DNA of 64,000 nt. Origin: Eubacteriales bacterium (lineage in GTDB: Bacteria > Bacillota > Clostridia > Lachnospirales > Lachnospiraceae). A program made the position numbers and the translations under genes. The stretch is taken from positions 1 through 64,000 of the forward strand of contig JAUNHC010000003.1 of the NCBI GenBank assembly GCA_030524175.1, in the 5' to 3' direction. Positions 28,627-36,371 of the stretch are shown here, in pieces (position 1 is the stretch's first letter; every line of letters starts with the position of its first letter). The notes beneath the pieces are model-generated. The model saw nothing but the letters and a program-made list of their open reading frames with translations, was not told where the DNA came from and did no database searches.

Positions 28627-28975
28627 GGGCTTGTACTGGTTTCGACGGGGGTTTTGAAGTTGAGGAAGCCATCCGCAGACTCCTGGACTGCGTACCAACC
28701 GGGAACCTAAATGTAAACGCAGACGAAAAGTTAGCGTTAGCAGCCTAGTTGCTGCTCGTCAGCCCTGATGCACTCGCACGTTAGGAATCTGGCGCCGACT
28801 ATGTGAGAAACCTTACCGGGTAAGCTTTGCCCCGGTAGATGTATTATGAAGCTACTGAAGCGGTAAGCCTGTCGGTGGGCGTGCTGTAGAGGGAATGTCA
28901 AATCAGCGACTGTGATGGGAGATGCCTCAAGGGATAGGCTTTCGGACGCGGGTTCAATTCCCGCCAGGTCCACTA
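28627..28975 (+). ncRNA. ssrA: Transfer-messenger RNA
   Basis: The 5' end GGGCTTGTACTGGTTTCGAC and the 3' end GGTTCAATTCCCGCCAGGTCC form the tRNA-like domain; the acceptor arms GGGCTTG and CAGGTCC pair over seven bases. The tag frame runs from a probable GCA resume codon at 28719 to TAG at 28746-28748 and encodes ADEKLALAA, ending in the usual ALAA degradation signal. Pseudoknot-like segments follow (TTACCGGGTAAGCTTTGCCCCGG). The RNA, with SmpB, rescues stalled ribosomes. After the discriminator A the genome reads CTA, not CCA, so the 3' end must be trimmed and completed by CCA addition if charged. Confidence 0.95.
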
Positions 28976-28994
28976 AAAAAATTCTTTAAAGCAA

Positions 28995-29041
28995 AAATAT
29001 GTCATACTTCGTGTTAAACATGAGGTATGACATATTTTTTT
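28995..29041 (+). terminator. tmRNA terminator
   Basis: AAATATGTCATAC and GTATGACATATTT pair over 13 bases, followed by a T run. Confidence 0.85.
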
Positions 29042-29157
29042 GATAATAAACTATTTCTGGCTCTCAAAAAAGGAGAGCTGCTAACCGTACAGGTTTGTAA
29101 GCCATATATTCTGTTATAAACAGTAATTAAATAACAATAAATAAACCATGATCATCA

Positions 29158-29186
29158 TTGTCTCCAAACCTCTTCCATGATAAAAT
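29158..29186 (+). promoter_or_regulatory. Promoter of the small toxin-like gene
   Basis: TTGTCT and TAAAAT are 17 bp apart, which would start the mRNA near 29193 with a leader of about 70 bases. Confidence 0.55.
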
Positions 29187-29230
29187 ATTTATGTGTAGTT
29201 GAACAGAAGTCAGAGGATAGTCTGGTGGTT

Positions 29231-29252
29231 TCCTTCGGAAAAAACCGAAGGA
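29231..29252 (+). promoter_or_regulatory. Hairpin sequestering the ribosome site
   Basis: TCCTTCGG and CCGAAGGA form an 8-bp stem around AAAAAA; the second arm contains most of the AAGGAGG Shine-Dalgarno sequence of the 27-residue gene. Such masking is common in type I toxin mRNAs. Confidence 0.6.
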
Positions 29253-29262
29253 GGAATGCAGC

Positions 29263-29346
29263 ATGGATACACTTGAAGTGTTGACATTAGTGCTGGTAAT
29301 TTTCGCAGCACTTGCTTACATAGACAACCATCAAAATAAAAAATAG
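29263..29346 (+). CDS. 27-residue membrane peptide, probable type I toxin
   Basis: The peptide starts MDTLEVLTLVLVIFAALA, has one hydrophobic helix (about residues 4-20) and a short polar, basic tail ending DNHQNKK. Its build matches the small holin-like toxins of Firmicutes. The start codon follows AAGGAGG, which is locked in a hairpin. The stop codon overlaps an 11-bp hairpin (29346-29373). The AGAGGATAG in the 5' leader (29212-29220) is complementary to CTATCCTCT in that hairpin, which allows long-range folding of the mRNA. A convergent antisense RNA is predicted downstream. Family membership is judged from layout and hydrophobicity only; toxicity is inference. Confidence 0.65.
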   Translation: MDTLEVLTLVLVIFAALAYIDNHQNKK

Positions 29347-29442
29347 CTATCCTCTATGCCACTAGAGGATAGCCGGTAACTAAAAATTGCCATGACATCC
29401 GAAACGCAATCATCAGACGAGCAAAGTCTTTTGATCACTTCT
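29336..29442 (-). ncRNA. Predicted antisense RNA (antitoxin) to the toxin mRNA 3' end
   Basis: On the minus strand TTGAAA (29477-29472) and TATAAT (29454-29449) are exactly 17 bp apart. Transcription would begin near 29442 and meet a Rho-independent terminator: the 11-bp hairpin at 29373-29346 followed by TATTTTTTATTTT. The RNA of about 107 bases contains no open frame of note and is entirely complementary to the toxin mRNA 3' region, including its stop codon. This is the geometry of the B. subtilis txpA/RatA pair. Confidence 0.6.
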
Positions 29443-29458
29443 AAGTAAATTATACATG

Positions 29459-29487
29459 GAGGGCTTGAATTTTTCAAGCCCTCTTTC
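29459..29487 (+). terminator. Terminator of the toxin mRNA
   Basis: GAGGGCTTGAA and TTCAAGCCCTC form a perfect 11-bp stem with a three-base loop, followed by TTT. On the other strand the same bases hold the -35 box of the antisense promoter. Confidence 0.7.
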
Positions 29488-29613
29488 AGAATAATTTTGT
29501 CAACACCAAGCGCCGAATCCCCCAAGTCGACCCCTCCCGCCCTATACCACGCAGCACTTTTCACCAAGCGCGAAGGGAGTGCAGAGGGTCCGGCGCCCGG
29601 ACCCTTTGCGGTT

Positions 29614-31137
29614 TTAAAACTGAACCGTCTTATGATATTTCGCATTCTTCTCCAGCAATGTTCCCCATTTCTCCTCTTCCGGTTTGTTTTCGTTATTGCT
29701 GTACCGTTCCTCGCCTTTTAACTCATCCATGTACTGCATATAGTCCAGAATATAGATATCTACAGTTGAGATGTCTCTGTCCTGTATCGCAAAATTATTT
29801 ATACCGTTGTTGGAATCATTGTATGGAAGTTTGTTTCCGTCAGCGTCCAGAGCTACAACGATATTATCACTGTCTGCACCTTCTTCATATAATTCCTCGA
29901 TCGTCAGCTCATAAGGTGTCTTAATAACTGTTTCCAGTCCTATTCCTGCTTCGTTCGTCTCGTGAAGTTCAAGAGTCTCTGTCCTGCTTGTGTCTATTGT
30001 GACGGGGATGTCAAAGGACCATGGACCTTCATACCAGTAATTATTGTATTTATTAGGAAACTCACTGTATTCTGCAGGCTCCTGCAGCATTACATCCCGC
30101 CATTCTTCGTCCGACATTGCCTCAAGTTCTTCTCCAGTGTAGCCTGAATCCCAGATTTCCTGTTCTTTTTTGTCTCCGATAAATTGGCTGATTTCCAGAT
30201 GGAGAGTAAAGTCATCAGGTACCGGAATCTGCTTGATATAGGATTTCAGATTTCCGCTCTGGCTGGATATATCATTATTAAATTTTTCCAAAACTGCATA
30301 GTCATCCTCATTGAAGTCATCTAAATTTTCAAATTCCTCTCTTGTCAGGCCTAATGAAGTGATGATCTGTTCTGTCAGTTCCTCATATTTTTTTGAATAT
30401 TCACTCGTATCTTTTGTGTCCTGTGCAAGATCAATACGGAGAATACAGGAGAAGGTGTGGTCGTCCAGGAAGACTCCTTCCGGCTGGCTGGCACCGTAAC
30501 GATAGGAATCATCTTCTGCATCTTCCATAAAGCTGTAATCTTTTGTATACTCAAGAGAAATTACAGGTCTGTTTACACCAAGCTCATTTTCATACATCAT
30601 TGTTTCGGGAAATGGTTCATCGCTTTCTGCCTTCATAGTGAGGTAAATTGCCTGGTCATTGGCATAAACCTCTGAAAATGTGACAGTTAAGCCGTCTGAA
30701 GATTTTGTATATACACCCTCACCGGCGGGTGTTTTCGATGTGTTGCCGTCACCGGAAGCATCATCTCCCGTGGTTTCTGTACCTGAACTATCTTCTGAAA
30801 GAGGTGTTGCTTTATCAGCGAAATCCCCGAAAAAGCTCACCTTATCCTGAAGCTGTTCAAACAATCCGCCTATTAGCGGCAGTTCCTTTGCCATGACGGG
30901 ATTTGTGACACAAATGATAAATCCCAAGCCTAAGGCTGCTGCAGCGCACCCGGCTGCTTTCATGGTAACGTTTATCCAACGCAATGGATTCTTTGGCCGT
31001 GCTTCCTGGGTTACTTTATGGTTTTCTATCATACGGTAGGCCTCCTGAACCTTATCTGTGACAATTGACGGGATTTCCACGTTTTCTTGTAACTGTCTGC
31101 AAATGAGTTTTTCTTTATCATTTAATGTTCTGTTCAT
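29614..31137 (-). CDS. DUF4179-type membrane protein, probable anti-sigma factor
   Basis: The 507-residue protein has a cytoplasmic N-terminus of about 60 residues (NDKEKLICRQLQENVEIPSI), one membrane helix at about 62-82 (AAGCAAAALGLGFIICVTNP), a Ser/Thr/Gly/Asp-rich linker, and an acidic extracellular region of about 370 residues. The arrangement matches DUF4179 proteins encoded next to ECF sigma factors. Its start overlaps the stop of the sigma gene by four bases, so the N-terminal tail is the likely sigma-binding part and the outer region the sensor. The extracellular signal is unknown. The upstream part (29500-29613) holds a GGGTCCGG/CCGGACCC hairpin that may end the transcript. Confidence 0.8.
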   Translation of the reverse strand: MNRTLNDKEKLICRQLQENVEIPSIVTDKVQEAYRMIENHKVTQEARPKNPLRWINVTMKAAGCAAAALGLGFIICVTNPVMAKELPLIGGLFEQLQDKVSFFGDFADKATPLSEDSSGTETTGDDASGDGNTSKTPAGEGVYTKSSDGLTVTFSEVYANDQAIYLTMKAESDEPFPETMMYENELGVNRPVISLEYTKDYSFMEDAEDDSYRYGASQPEGVFLDDHTFSCILRIDLAQDTKDTSEYSKKYEELTEQIITSLGLTREEFENLDDFNEDDYAVLEKFNNDISSQSGNLKSYIKQIPVPDDFTLHLEISQFIGDKKEQEIWDSGYTGEELEAMSDEEWRDVMLQEPAEYSEFPNKYNNYWYEGPWSFDIPVTIDTSRTETLELHETNEAGIGLETVIKTPYELTIEELYEEGADSDNIVVALDADGNKLPYNDSNNGINNFAIQDRDISTVDIYILDYMQYMDELKGEERYSNNENKPEEEKWGTLLEKNAKYHKTVQF

Positions 31138-31652
31138 GCTTGTCCCTCCTTGACTTTATATCGGTATTCCTGGGATACTTTCTGTCTTCCTCTCTGAAGC
31201 CTTGATTTAACAGTGCTCTCCTTAAGATTTAAAATCTCGCTGATTTCTCTGGTATTAAAACCTTCCATATAATATAGAAGCAGTATGGTACGGTATTTTT
31301 CATCCAGGGGAGCCAGCACATTGTTCCACTCAGCCGCCTCAAAGTCCTCATCATAAATCGGTGTCTCAGGCAGTGAATCCGTGTACATGACCCGGCTCTT
31401 TGACTGCAGGATATCCTTGCATTTATTGATAAGAATTCTGGTAAGCCAAGTTTTGAAATAGCGGTTTTGTTCCAATGTTGTAAGCTTTTCAAAACAACAT
31501 AGGATGGTATCCTGGATTGCATCTGCCACATCCTCGTCATTTTTCAGGTAAGCTCTTGCAACCTTGTACATACTTTGCATCTGAATATCCATGAGACGGC
31601 AGAAAGCATCAGAATCTCCCTTTTTCGCTTTGCGTATTAACAGCTCTGTCAT
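31134..31652 (-). CDS. ECF RNA polymerase sigma factor
   Basis: The 172-residue protein has region 2 (FCRLMDIQMQSMYKVARAYL, then DVADAIQDTILCCFEKL with the -10 reading helix) and region 4 (PLDEKYRTILLLYYMEGF, then STREISEILNLKESTVKSRL-type helix-turn-helix). The start has a GGGGAA-like site before it. Overlap with the following DUF4179 gene makes a sigma/anti-sigma pair. ECF operons usually carry a self-recognised promoter; candidate sequence lies in 31653-31760 but I cannot define it. Confidence 0.9.
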   Translation of the reverse strand: MTELLIRKAKKGDSDAFCRLMDIQMQSMYKVARAYLKNDEDVADAIQDTILCCFEKLTTLEQNRYFKTWLTRILINKCKDILQSKSRVMYTDSLPETPIYDEDFEAAEWNNVLAPLDEKYRTILLLYYMEGFNTREISEILNLKESTVKSRLQRGRQKVSQEYRYKVKEGQA

Positions 31653-31854
31653 AAGTTCCCCCTATCTGTTTGTTGACCGGTCAAATGTCAATGGTTTTCT
31701 GTGCTTCTATACATTAGACGGCCGGATTCCAAAAAAGGACGCATGAAATTAAATAAAATTAATACTGGCCGCTGCTGTGAGTCTTGTCTTTAAAATTCAC
31801 AATCAAAACACTCCTACATATAATATAATAAAAATTCCTGGTGGTAACTTTTTT

Positions 31855-32487
31855 ATGAGCGATGATCAACGTGGAACTATCATTCGCCAGGGAAACGTTA
31901 TGCGTATAAATAACGCTTTCGTGGAAAACGTTTCTTGCAACAATGGTTCCGGCGGAAATATATTGATTTCATATTCTGAGAGAGATGGAAATAATTCTGT
32001 TTCCATACAAAAACTGCAGTTAAACATTAACAGAAATACAACAGTGCTAAGTCCCTTGGGGCAAAGCCTGTGCTTATGCTGTATCCGGAAAGGGATGTGG
32101 GTGAATGTTATATTTTCCTCACGTATGACAATGAGCATTCCGCCTCAGGCGAATGCGTTTCTGGTTGCCATTCAAAGAAATCCCCAGCCGCCCCGTCCAC
32201 CGTTCCCCCCTCAGCCGCCCCGTCCGCCTCAAGCTTCATCAACGACTACAGGAAGAATAGTCTTAATTGACTTTGACAACAATTTCTTTATAACAGAAGC
32301 TCCAAAGCATCCTCACAATCAAATCAGGTTCAACGTGACCAACACCACTGTTTTCAGAAACCGGTTTGGTATCCCTATGAGCTTCAGCAGCCTTCAGCCA
32401 GGGCAGATGGTCAAAGTCACCCACGCCGATTTCATGACAGCCAGTATTCCTCCGCAGACTACGGCATTCAATGTACAGCTATTATAA
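31855..32487 (+). CDS. Two-domain protein with a proline-rich hinge, unknown function
   Basis: The start MSDDQRGTIIRQGNVMRI at 31855 is chosen because GGTGGT lies eight bases upstream. The 210 residues form two related halves: 5-120 and 138-210. Both end in a near-identical motif (VIFSSRMTMSIPPQANAF and VTHADFMTASIPPQTTAF) and both contain an NNT/NTT strand segment, so the gene arose by internal duplication. The hinge is NPQPPRPPFPPQPPRPP. There is no signal peptide or membrane helix. I do not recognise a named family. It is divergent from the ECF operon and could be one of its targets, but no shared promoter is seen. Confidence 0.75.
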   Translation: MSDDQRGTIIRQGNVMRINNAFVENVSCNNGSGGNILISYSERDGNNSVSIQKLQLNINRNTTVLSPLGQSLCLCCIRKGMWVNVIFSSRMTMSIPPQANAFLVAIQRNPQPPRPPFPPQPPRPPQASSTTTGRIVLIDFDNNFFITEAPKHPHNQIRFNVTNTTVFRNRFGIPMSFSSLQPGQMVKVTHADFMTASIPPQTTAFNVQLL

Positions 32488-32545
32488 TATCAGGTCTGGG
32501 GCTTTTGCCCCAGCAGACCGCCAAGGATATCTCTGGTATTTCCCA

Positions 32546-32574
32546 TTGACAGTCTGAAATAAATCGTATATAAT
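32546..32574 (+). promoter_or_regulatory. mnmA promoter
   Basis: Perfect TTGACA and TATAAT boxes lie 17 bp apart, about 47 bp before the mnmA start. Confidence 0.75.
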
Positions 32575-32620
32575 CCTACTAAATCAATAGGAAATATAGT
32601 CTAAAAAGGTGGATATGTAC

Positions 32621-33700
32621 ATGAACAAAAGAGCACTTATAGCCATGAGCGGCGGAGTAGACAGCTCAGTGGCTGCAGCATTGATGTGTGAAAATGGATA
32701 TGAATGTATTGGCATCACAATGAAATTATACAATAATGAAGACGTAGGTGTATCAAGCGAAAAGGCCTGCTGCACTCTTTCCGATACAGAGGATGCCCGA
32801 AGCGTGGCTTACAGGCTTGGAATGCGCTATTATGTTCTTAACTTCACAGATGATTTTGAAGGACAAGTGATCCGCCGTTTCATCACCGCATATGAAAAAG
32901 GCGAGACTCCAAATCCTTGTATTGACTGCAACCGTTATATGAAGTTTGATAAGCTGTACCAGAAAGCCTCCATGCTGGGCTGTGACACAATTGTAACAGG
33001 TCATTATGCACGTGTGGTATATGATAAAAACCTGAATCGCTGGCTTCTGAAAAAGTCTTTAAACCCAGCTAAAGACCAAAGCTATGTATTATATTTCATG
33101 ACTCAGGAACAGCTTGCCCATACACAGTTTCCTCTTGGCAGCTTCTCTGACAAAGAAGAGGTACGTTCAGCTGCACGGAAATATAATTTTGTCAATGCCG
33201 GCAAACATGACAGCCAGGATATCTGTTTTGTTCCAAATGGAAACTACAGTGATTTCATAGAACAATATACAGAGAAAAAATATGCTGAAGGAAATTTTGT
33301 AGATACAGAAGGAAAGATATTAGGAACTCATAAAGGCATGATCCGATACACCATCGGGCAGAGAAAAGGACTTGCCCTGTCTCTCCCCTCTCCCATGTAT
33401 GTTTGCCGTAAATGTCCTGAAGATAATACTGTTGTTCTTTCAGATGAAACTAACCTTTATTCCAATGAGCTGACTGCCGGTGATTTCAACTGGATAGCCT
33501 TTGAAAAACCGGAAACTCCAATCCATGTCACAGCCAAAACAAGGTATCATGCAAAAGAAGCAGCGGCTGTGGCCACAGTACAAAAAGACGGAACAGTAAA
33601 AATAAGCTTTGAACAGCCGCAAAGAGCCATAACTAAAGGACAGGCAGTGGTTTTATATGACGGCGACACAGTTGTGGGCGGCGGCACGATCATAGCGTAG
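32621..33700 (+). CDS. mnmA: tRNA-specific 2-thiouridylase
   Basis: The start MNKRALIAMSGGVDSSVAAA at 32621 is eight bases after AAGGTGG; nearer in-frame starts are too close to it. The 359-residue enzyme thiolates uridine-34 of Lys, Glu and Gln tRNAs. The PP-loop SGGVDSSV, the first catalytic Cys in NPCIDCNRYMKF, the second in SQDICFVPNG and the C-terminal beta-barrel are all seen. A cysteine desulfurase normally supplies sulfur; none adjoins the gene. It is a single-gene unit with its own promoter. Confidence 0.93.
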   Translation: MNKRALIAMSGGVDSSVAAALMCENGYECIGITMKLYNNEDVGVSSEKACCTLSDTEDARSVAYRLGMRYYVLNFTDDFEGQVIRRFITAYEKGETPNPCIDCNRYMKFDKLYQKASMLGCDTIVTGHYARVVYDKNLNRWLLKKSLNPAKDQSYVLYFMTQEQLAHTQFPLGSFSDKEEVRSAARKYNFVNAGKHDSQDICFVPNGNYSDFIEQYTEKKYAEGNFVDTEGKILGTHKGMIRYTIGQRKGLALSLPSPMYVCRKCPEDNTVVLSDETNLYSNELTAGDFNWIAFEKPETPIHVTAKTRYHAKEAAAVATVQKDGTVKISFEQPQRAITKGQAVVLYDGDTVVGGGTIIA

Positions 33701-33748
33701 TTACAGCAGATATTCACTGCAGCCACGGTATATACAGGCACAAAAAAA

Positions 33749-33822
33749 TGGAAGCAAGGGGGCTCGAACCCCTGACCTTTCGCGTGTGAGGCGAACGCTC
33801 ATCCCGGCTGAGCTATGCTTCC
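33749..33822 (-). tRNA. tRNA-Val (anticodon CAC)
   Basis: On the minus strand the acceptor arms GGAAGCA and TGCTTCC pair perfectly, the anticodon stem TTCGC/GCGAA encloses CTCACAC, and the T arm is AGGGGTTCGAGCCCCCT. The anticodon CAC reads GTG. The terminal CCA is not encoded in full (discriminator A only). Confidence 0.95.
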
Positions 33823-33879
33823 ATAAAAATAATTATAGCACTTTTGCTCTAAAACGCAAGTAAATATTTAAAGGAATTG

Positions 33880-33906
33880 TTACTGTTACCGACCAGTGAA
33901 CAGTAA
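33880..33906. repeat. Inverted repeat TTACTGTT/AACAGTAA, possible diverged family member
   Basis: An 8-bp perfect inverted pair surrounds 11 bases and is followed by a second GACCAGTGAACA. The flanking gap (33823-34038) contains no gene. Confidence 0.4.
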
Positions 33907-33928
33907 TGACCAGTGAACAACAACAAAC

Positions 33929-34021
33929 AAGAGCTGTGTCACAGTTCCCCGGACATGTGTGTCTGCGCCATATCTTCAACACGGCTGCACTGCTGTCTCT
34001 AAGGCCTGTGCCACAGCTCTT
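33929..34021 (-). terminator. Long hairpin after the aldo/keto reductase gene
   Basis: AAGAGCTGTG and CACAGCTCTT pair perfectly across about 73 bases that contain further short complementary runs; on the minus strand it runs into TTGTTTGTTG. It probably ends the aldo/keto reductase transcript. Confidence 0.5.
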
Positions 34022-34038
34022 ATTTTAACATTGGATTT

Positions 34039-35046
34039 TTATTCTCCAAATTCTCTTGCGCATTTCTTCAGCATTTCACGGATAGGAAGATGATAAGGGC
34101 ATCTCTCCTCACAATCACCGCACTCCACACAGGCAGAGGCCTTCACAGGCATGGAGCTGTATCTGTCTCTTGCCCATGCTTCCAGGTTATATCTCTCCAG
34201 ATAACCTGCAAACAAAAATGCATTGGCAATGTTGATGCCGGCAGTACATGGAGCACAATAATTACAGCGGCGGCAGAAGTTTGTACCCAGCTTCCTCCTC
34301 ACCTCTTCCATAGCATCTGTTTCCTTCTGTGTAAGAGGGGACAGGTCTGAGCAGGCTTTTATATTCTGTTGGATTTCTGCTTCCTCTGCCATGCCCGGAA
34401 TTACCACAGTTACATTGGGATTGGAGCAGATATAACGCAATGCCAGCTCTGCATCTTCGATCGCTCCCCCTGCCAAGGGCTTCATATCTATAAAGCCGAT
34501 GTTCTTTTCCGTACATTTCTCAATAAGCTTCTCACCCTGGTTCTCCACAATATTATAAGGAAACATGATCGTCTCCACCCATTCAAGTTCCAGGGCACGT
34601 TCAAACACTTCAACGGAGTGTGCAGTAATGCCTATATGTCCTATTTTTCCTGCTTCTTTTGCCTCCAGAAGGGCGGAAAGTGCTCCCTCCGGGGCGATAA
34701 CCTGGTCAAGCTGCTCCATATTAGGATTATGTATCTGGTACAGATCAATATAATCTGTGCGCAGGCTCTTGAGACTTGTCTCCACGTCGACAGCCATAGC
34801 CTCCTTGGTCCTAGCCATACTCTTGGTAGCCAGCACAAATTTATCTCTCATTCCTTCCAGGGCAGATCCCAAATACTCTTCACTTACCGTATAGCCTCTG
34901 GCTGTATCAATATAGTTGACTCCTGCCTCCGCAAGCCTCTCCATAAGCTTCTTTGTTCCCTGGGCATCTATTCTCTGGATGGGAATTCCCCCAAAGCCAA
35001 GCCTTGATATACGAAGCCCTGTTTTGCCTAATGTTCTGTACTCCAT
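34039..35046 (-). CDS. Aldo/keto reductase with ferredoxin-like C-terminus
   Basis: The start MEYRTLGKTGLRISRLGFGG at 35046 follows GGAGGAG by eight bases and gives 335 residues. Residues 1-255 are an AKR barrel with the catalytic Asp-Tyr-Lys-His set (NYIDTARGY, LATKS, YQIHNPN). The C-terminal 80 residues carry two clusters, CRRCNYCAPC and CVECGDCEERCPYHLPI, of the 4Fe-4S type. Such proteins are frequent in anaerobes; the clusters may pass electrons between ferredoxin and the substrate. The substrate is not known. A hairpin at 35072-35097 separates it from efp. Confidence 0.87.
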   Translation of the reverse strand: MEYRTLGKTGLRISRLGFGGIPIQRIDAQGTKKLMERLAEAGVNYIDTARGYTVSEEYLGSALEGMRDKFVLATKSMARTKEAMAVDVETSLKSLRTDYIDLYQIHNPNMEQLDQVIAPEGALSALLEAKEAGKIGHIGITAHSVEVFERALELEWVETIMFPYNIVENQGEKLIEKCTEKNIGFIDMKPLAGGAIEDAELALRYICSNPNVTVVIPGMAEEAEIQQNIKACSDLSPLTQKETDAMEEVRRKLGTNFCRRCNYCAPCTAGINIANAFLFAGYLERYNLEAWARDRYSSMPVKASACVECGDCEERCPYHLPIREMLKKCAREFGE

Positions 35047-35071
35047 CTCTATTCTCCTCCACTTATACAAA

Positions 35072-35097
35072 TACTGCCATCGGCATAAGCCGATGGC
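35072..35097 (-). terminator. Hairpin between efp and the aldo/keto reductase gene
   Basis: CTGCCATCGGC and GCCGATGGCAG form a perfect 11-bp stem with a four-base loop; the following T tract is weak, so termination is partial at best. Confidence 0.5.
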
Positions 35098-35161
35098 AGC
35101 ACTGGATTGTTCACTACACTAATGATCACCTGTGATTTATTTATGCACTTCCAGAATCCAA

Positions 35162-35182
35162 CAATTCAGGCAGACCTGAGCT
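35162..35182. repeat. Diverged copy of the dispersed palindrome
   Basis: CAATTCAGGCAGACCTGAGCTG is an imperfect inverted repeat with the TTCAGG/CCTGA core of the family, in the gap after efp. Confidence 0.45.
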
Positions 35183-35223
35183 GCACGGACCGCAGGAACC
35201 TTAGCCAGTCACCTGGCTGCATA

Positions 35224-35781
35224 TTATACTCTGGACAGATAATCTCCGGTTCTGGTATCAATTTTCAGCTTATCACCCTGATTAACGAACAGAGGAACCT
35301 GTACCTGGGCACCTGTCTCAACCGTTGCCGGCTTAGTTGCACCCTGAGCAGTATTTCCTGCAAAGCCAGGCTCTGTCTCGATAACTTCCAGCTCTACGAA
35401 TAACGGAGGCTCGATCGCGAACACATTGCCGTTGTGAGAGCAGATTTTTACCATTTCATTTTCTTTTACGAATTTCAGGGAATCTCCTACGTTCTCGGCG
35501 CTTAAGCCAACCTGGTCGAAGGTTTCTGTATTCATAAAGTAATATAATTCACCGTCATTATAAAGATACTGCATATCAACACGCTCAATACGTGCCTGCG
35601 GGAATTTCTCTGTGGGGCGGAAAGATTTCTCTAATACAGCGCCTGTGATGATGTTTTTGTATTTAGTTCTGACAAACGCAGCGCCTTTTCCAGGTTTTAC
35701 ATGCTGGAACTCAACGATCTGACATACATTGCCGTCAATTTCAAGTGTGATACCGTTTTTGAAATCACCTGCTGAAACCAT
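35224..35781 (-). CDS. efp: Translation elongation factor P
   Basis: The 185-residue, three-domain factor relieves ribosome stalling at polyproline. The KOW-like N-terminal domain has the loop [15 protein letters not shown], whose tip Lys is the position modified in other bacteria; domains II and III ([39 protein letters not shown]) are standard. A TTCCTCC complement upstream supplies a strong ribosome site. It may matter for the PPRPP-rich protein at 31855. It lies downstream of aroK in the same direction. Confidence 0.96.
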   Translation of the reverse strand: MVSAGDFKNGITLEIDGNVCQIVEFQHVKPGKGAAFVRTKYKNIITGAVLEKSFRPTEKFPQARIERVDMQYLYNDGELYYFMNTETFDQVGLSAENVGDSLKFVKENEMVKICSHNGNVFAIEPPLFVELEVIETEPGFAGNTAQGATKPATVETGAQVQVPLFVNQGDKLKIDTRTGDYLSRV

Positions 35782-35849
35782 AATTATATTTCCTCCTTGT
35801 TGTACACTTCACTACGAATCATTCTATAATACCTGCACACTTTTTTCAA

Positions 35850-36371
35850 CTATTTTTTTCTATATGCTTCCAAATTTTGTTCAATCTCTTCAATAAGGCC
35901 TTCAAAAGGCTTTACTCCTGTCACCACTTCAATGTCCGCAAACTTGGCATATATAGGGTCGCGCTGCTTCAGAAGCTTCTTGATCTTCTCCTCACGGTTC
36001 TCACCCTCAAGAAGAGGATCTGTGCTGCTTCCCTCCAGCCTTTTTCTTAAAGTGTCCAGAGAACCTTTCAAATATACAACGGTTCCCAGCTGATTGATGT
36101 ATTTTTGGTTCTGTTCCTGGACAGGCAGTCCGGCTCCCAGTGAAATCACTTTAGGCTCCTTGTCTTCTATCAATGCCTTGATCGTCATCGTCTCCAGTGC
36201 ACGGTAAAAGGGTTCCCCAAATCTCTGGAAAATCTCCTTCACCGACAGATCCATTTTCTTGACTACCACTCTGTCCACATCTATAAACGGCATTCCTAAA
36301 TCCTGGGACAGACGCTTTCCCACTCGTGTTTTACCTGAACCCATAAATCCTATTATAACGATATGGTTCAT
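35850..36371 (-). CDS. aroK: Shikimate kinase
   Basis: The 173-residue P-loop kinase phosphorylates shikimate in chorismate synthesis. It has Walker A GFMGSGKTRVGKRL, the shikimate-binding DVDRVV and RFGEPFYRALE segments, the GAGLP loop and the lid Arg in EGSSTDPLL. The C-terminus is normal. It overlaps yqeG by four bases, so the two are translationally coupled; other aro genes are not nearby. Confidence 0.92.
   Translation of the reverse strand: MNHIVIIGFMGSGKTRVGKRLSQDLGMPFIDVDRVVVKKMDLSVKEIFQRFGEPFYRALETMTIKALIEDKEPKVISLGAGLPVQEQNQKYINQLGTVVYLKGSLDTLRKRLEGSSTDPLLEGENREEKIKKLLKQRDPIYAKFADIEVVTGVKPFEGLIEEIEQNLEAYRKK

Noticed and set aside
28737-28973. Open frame on the minus strand inside tmRNA
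   Set aside because: The sequence is a structural RNA; the frame is a common false prediction over ssrA.
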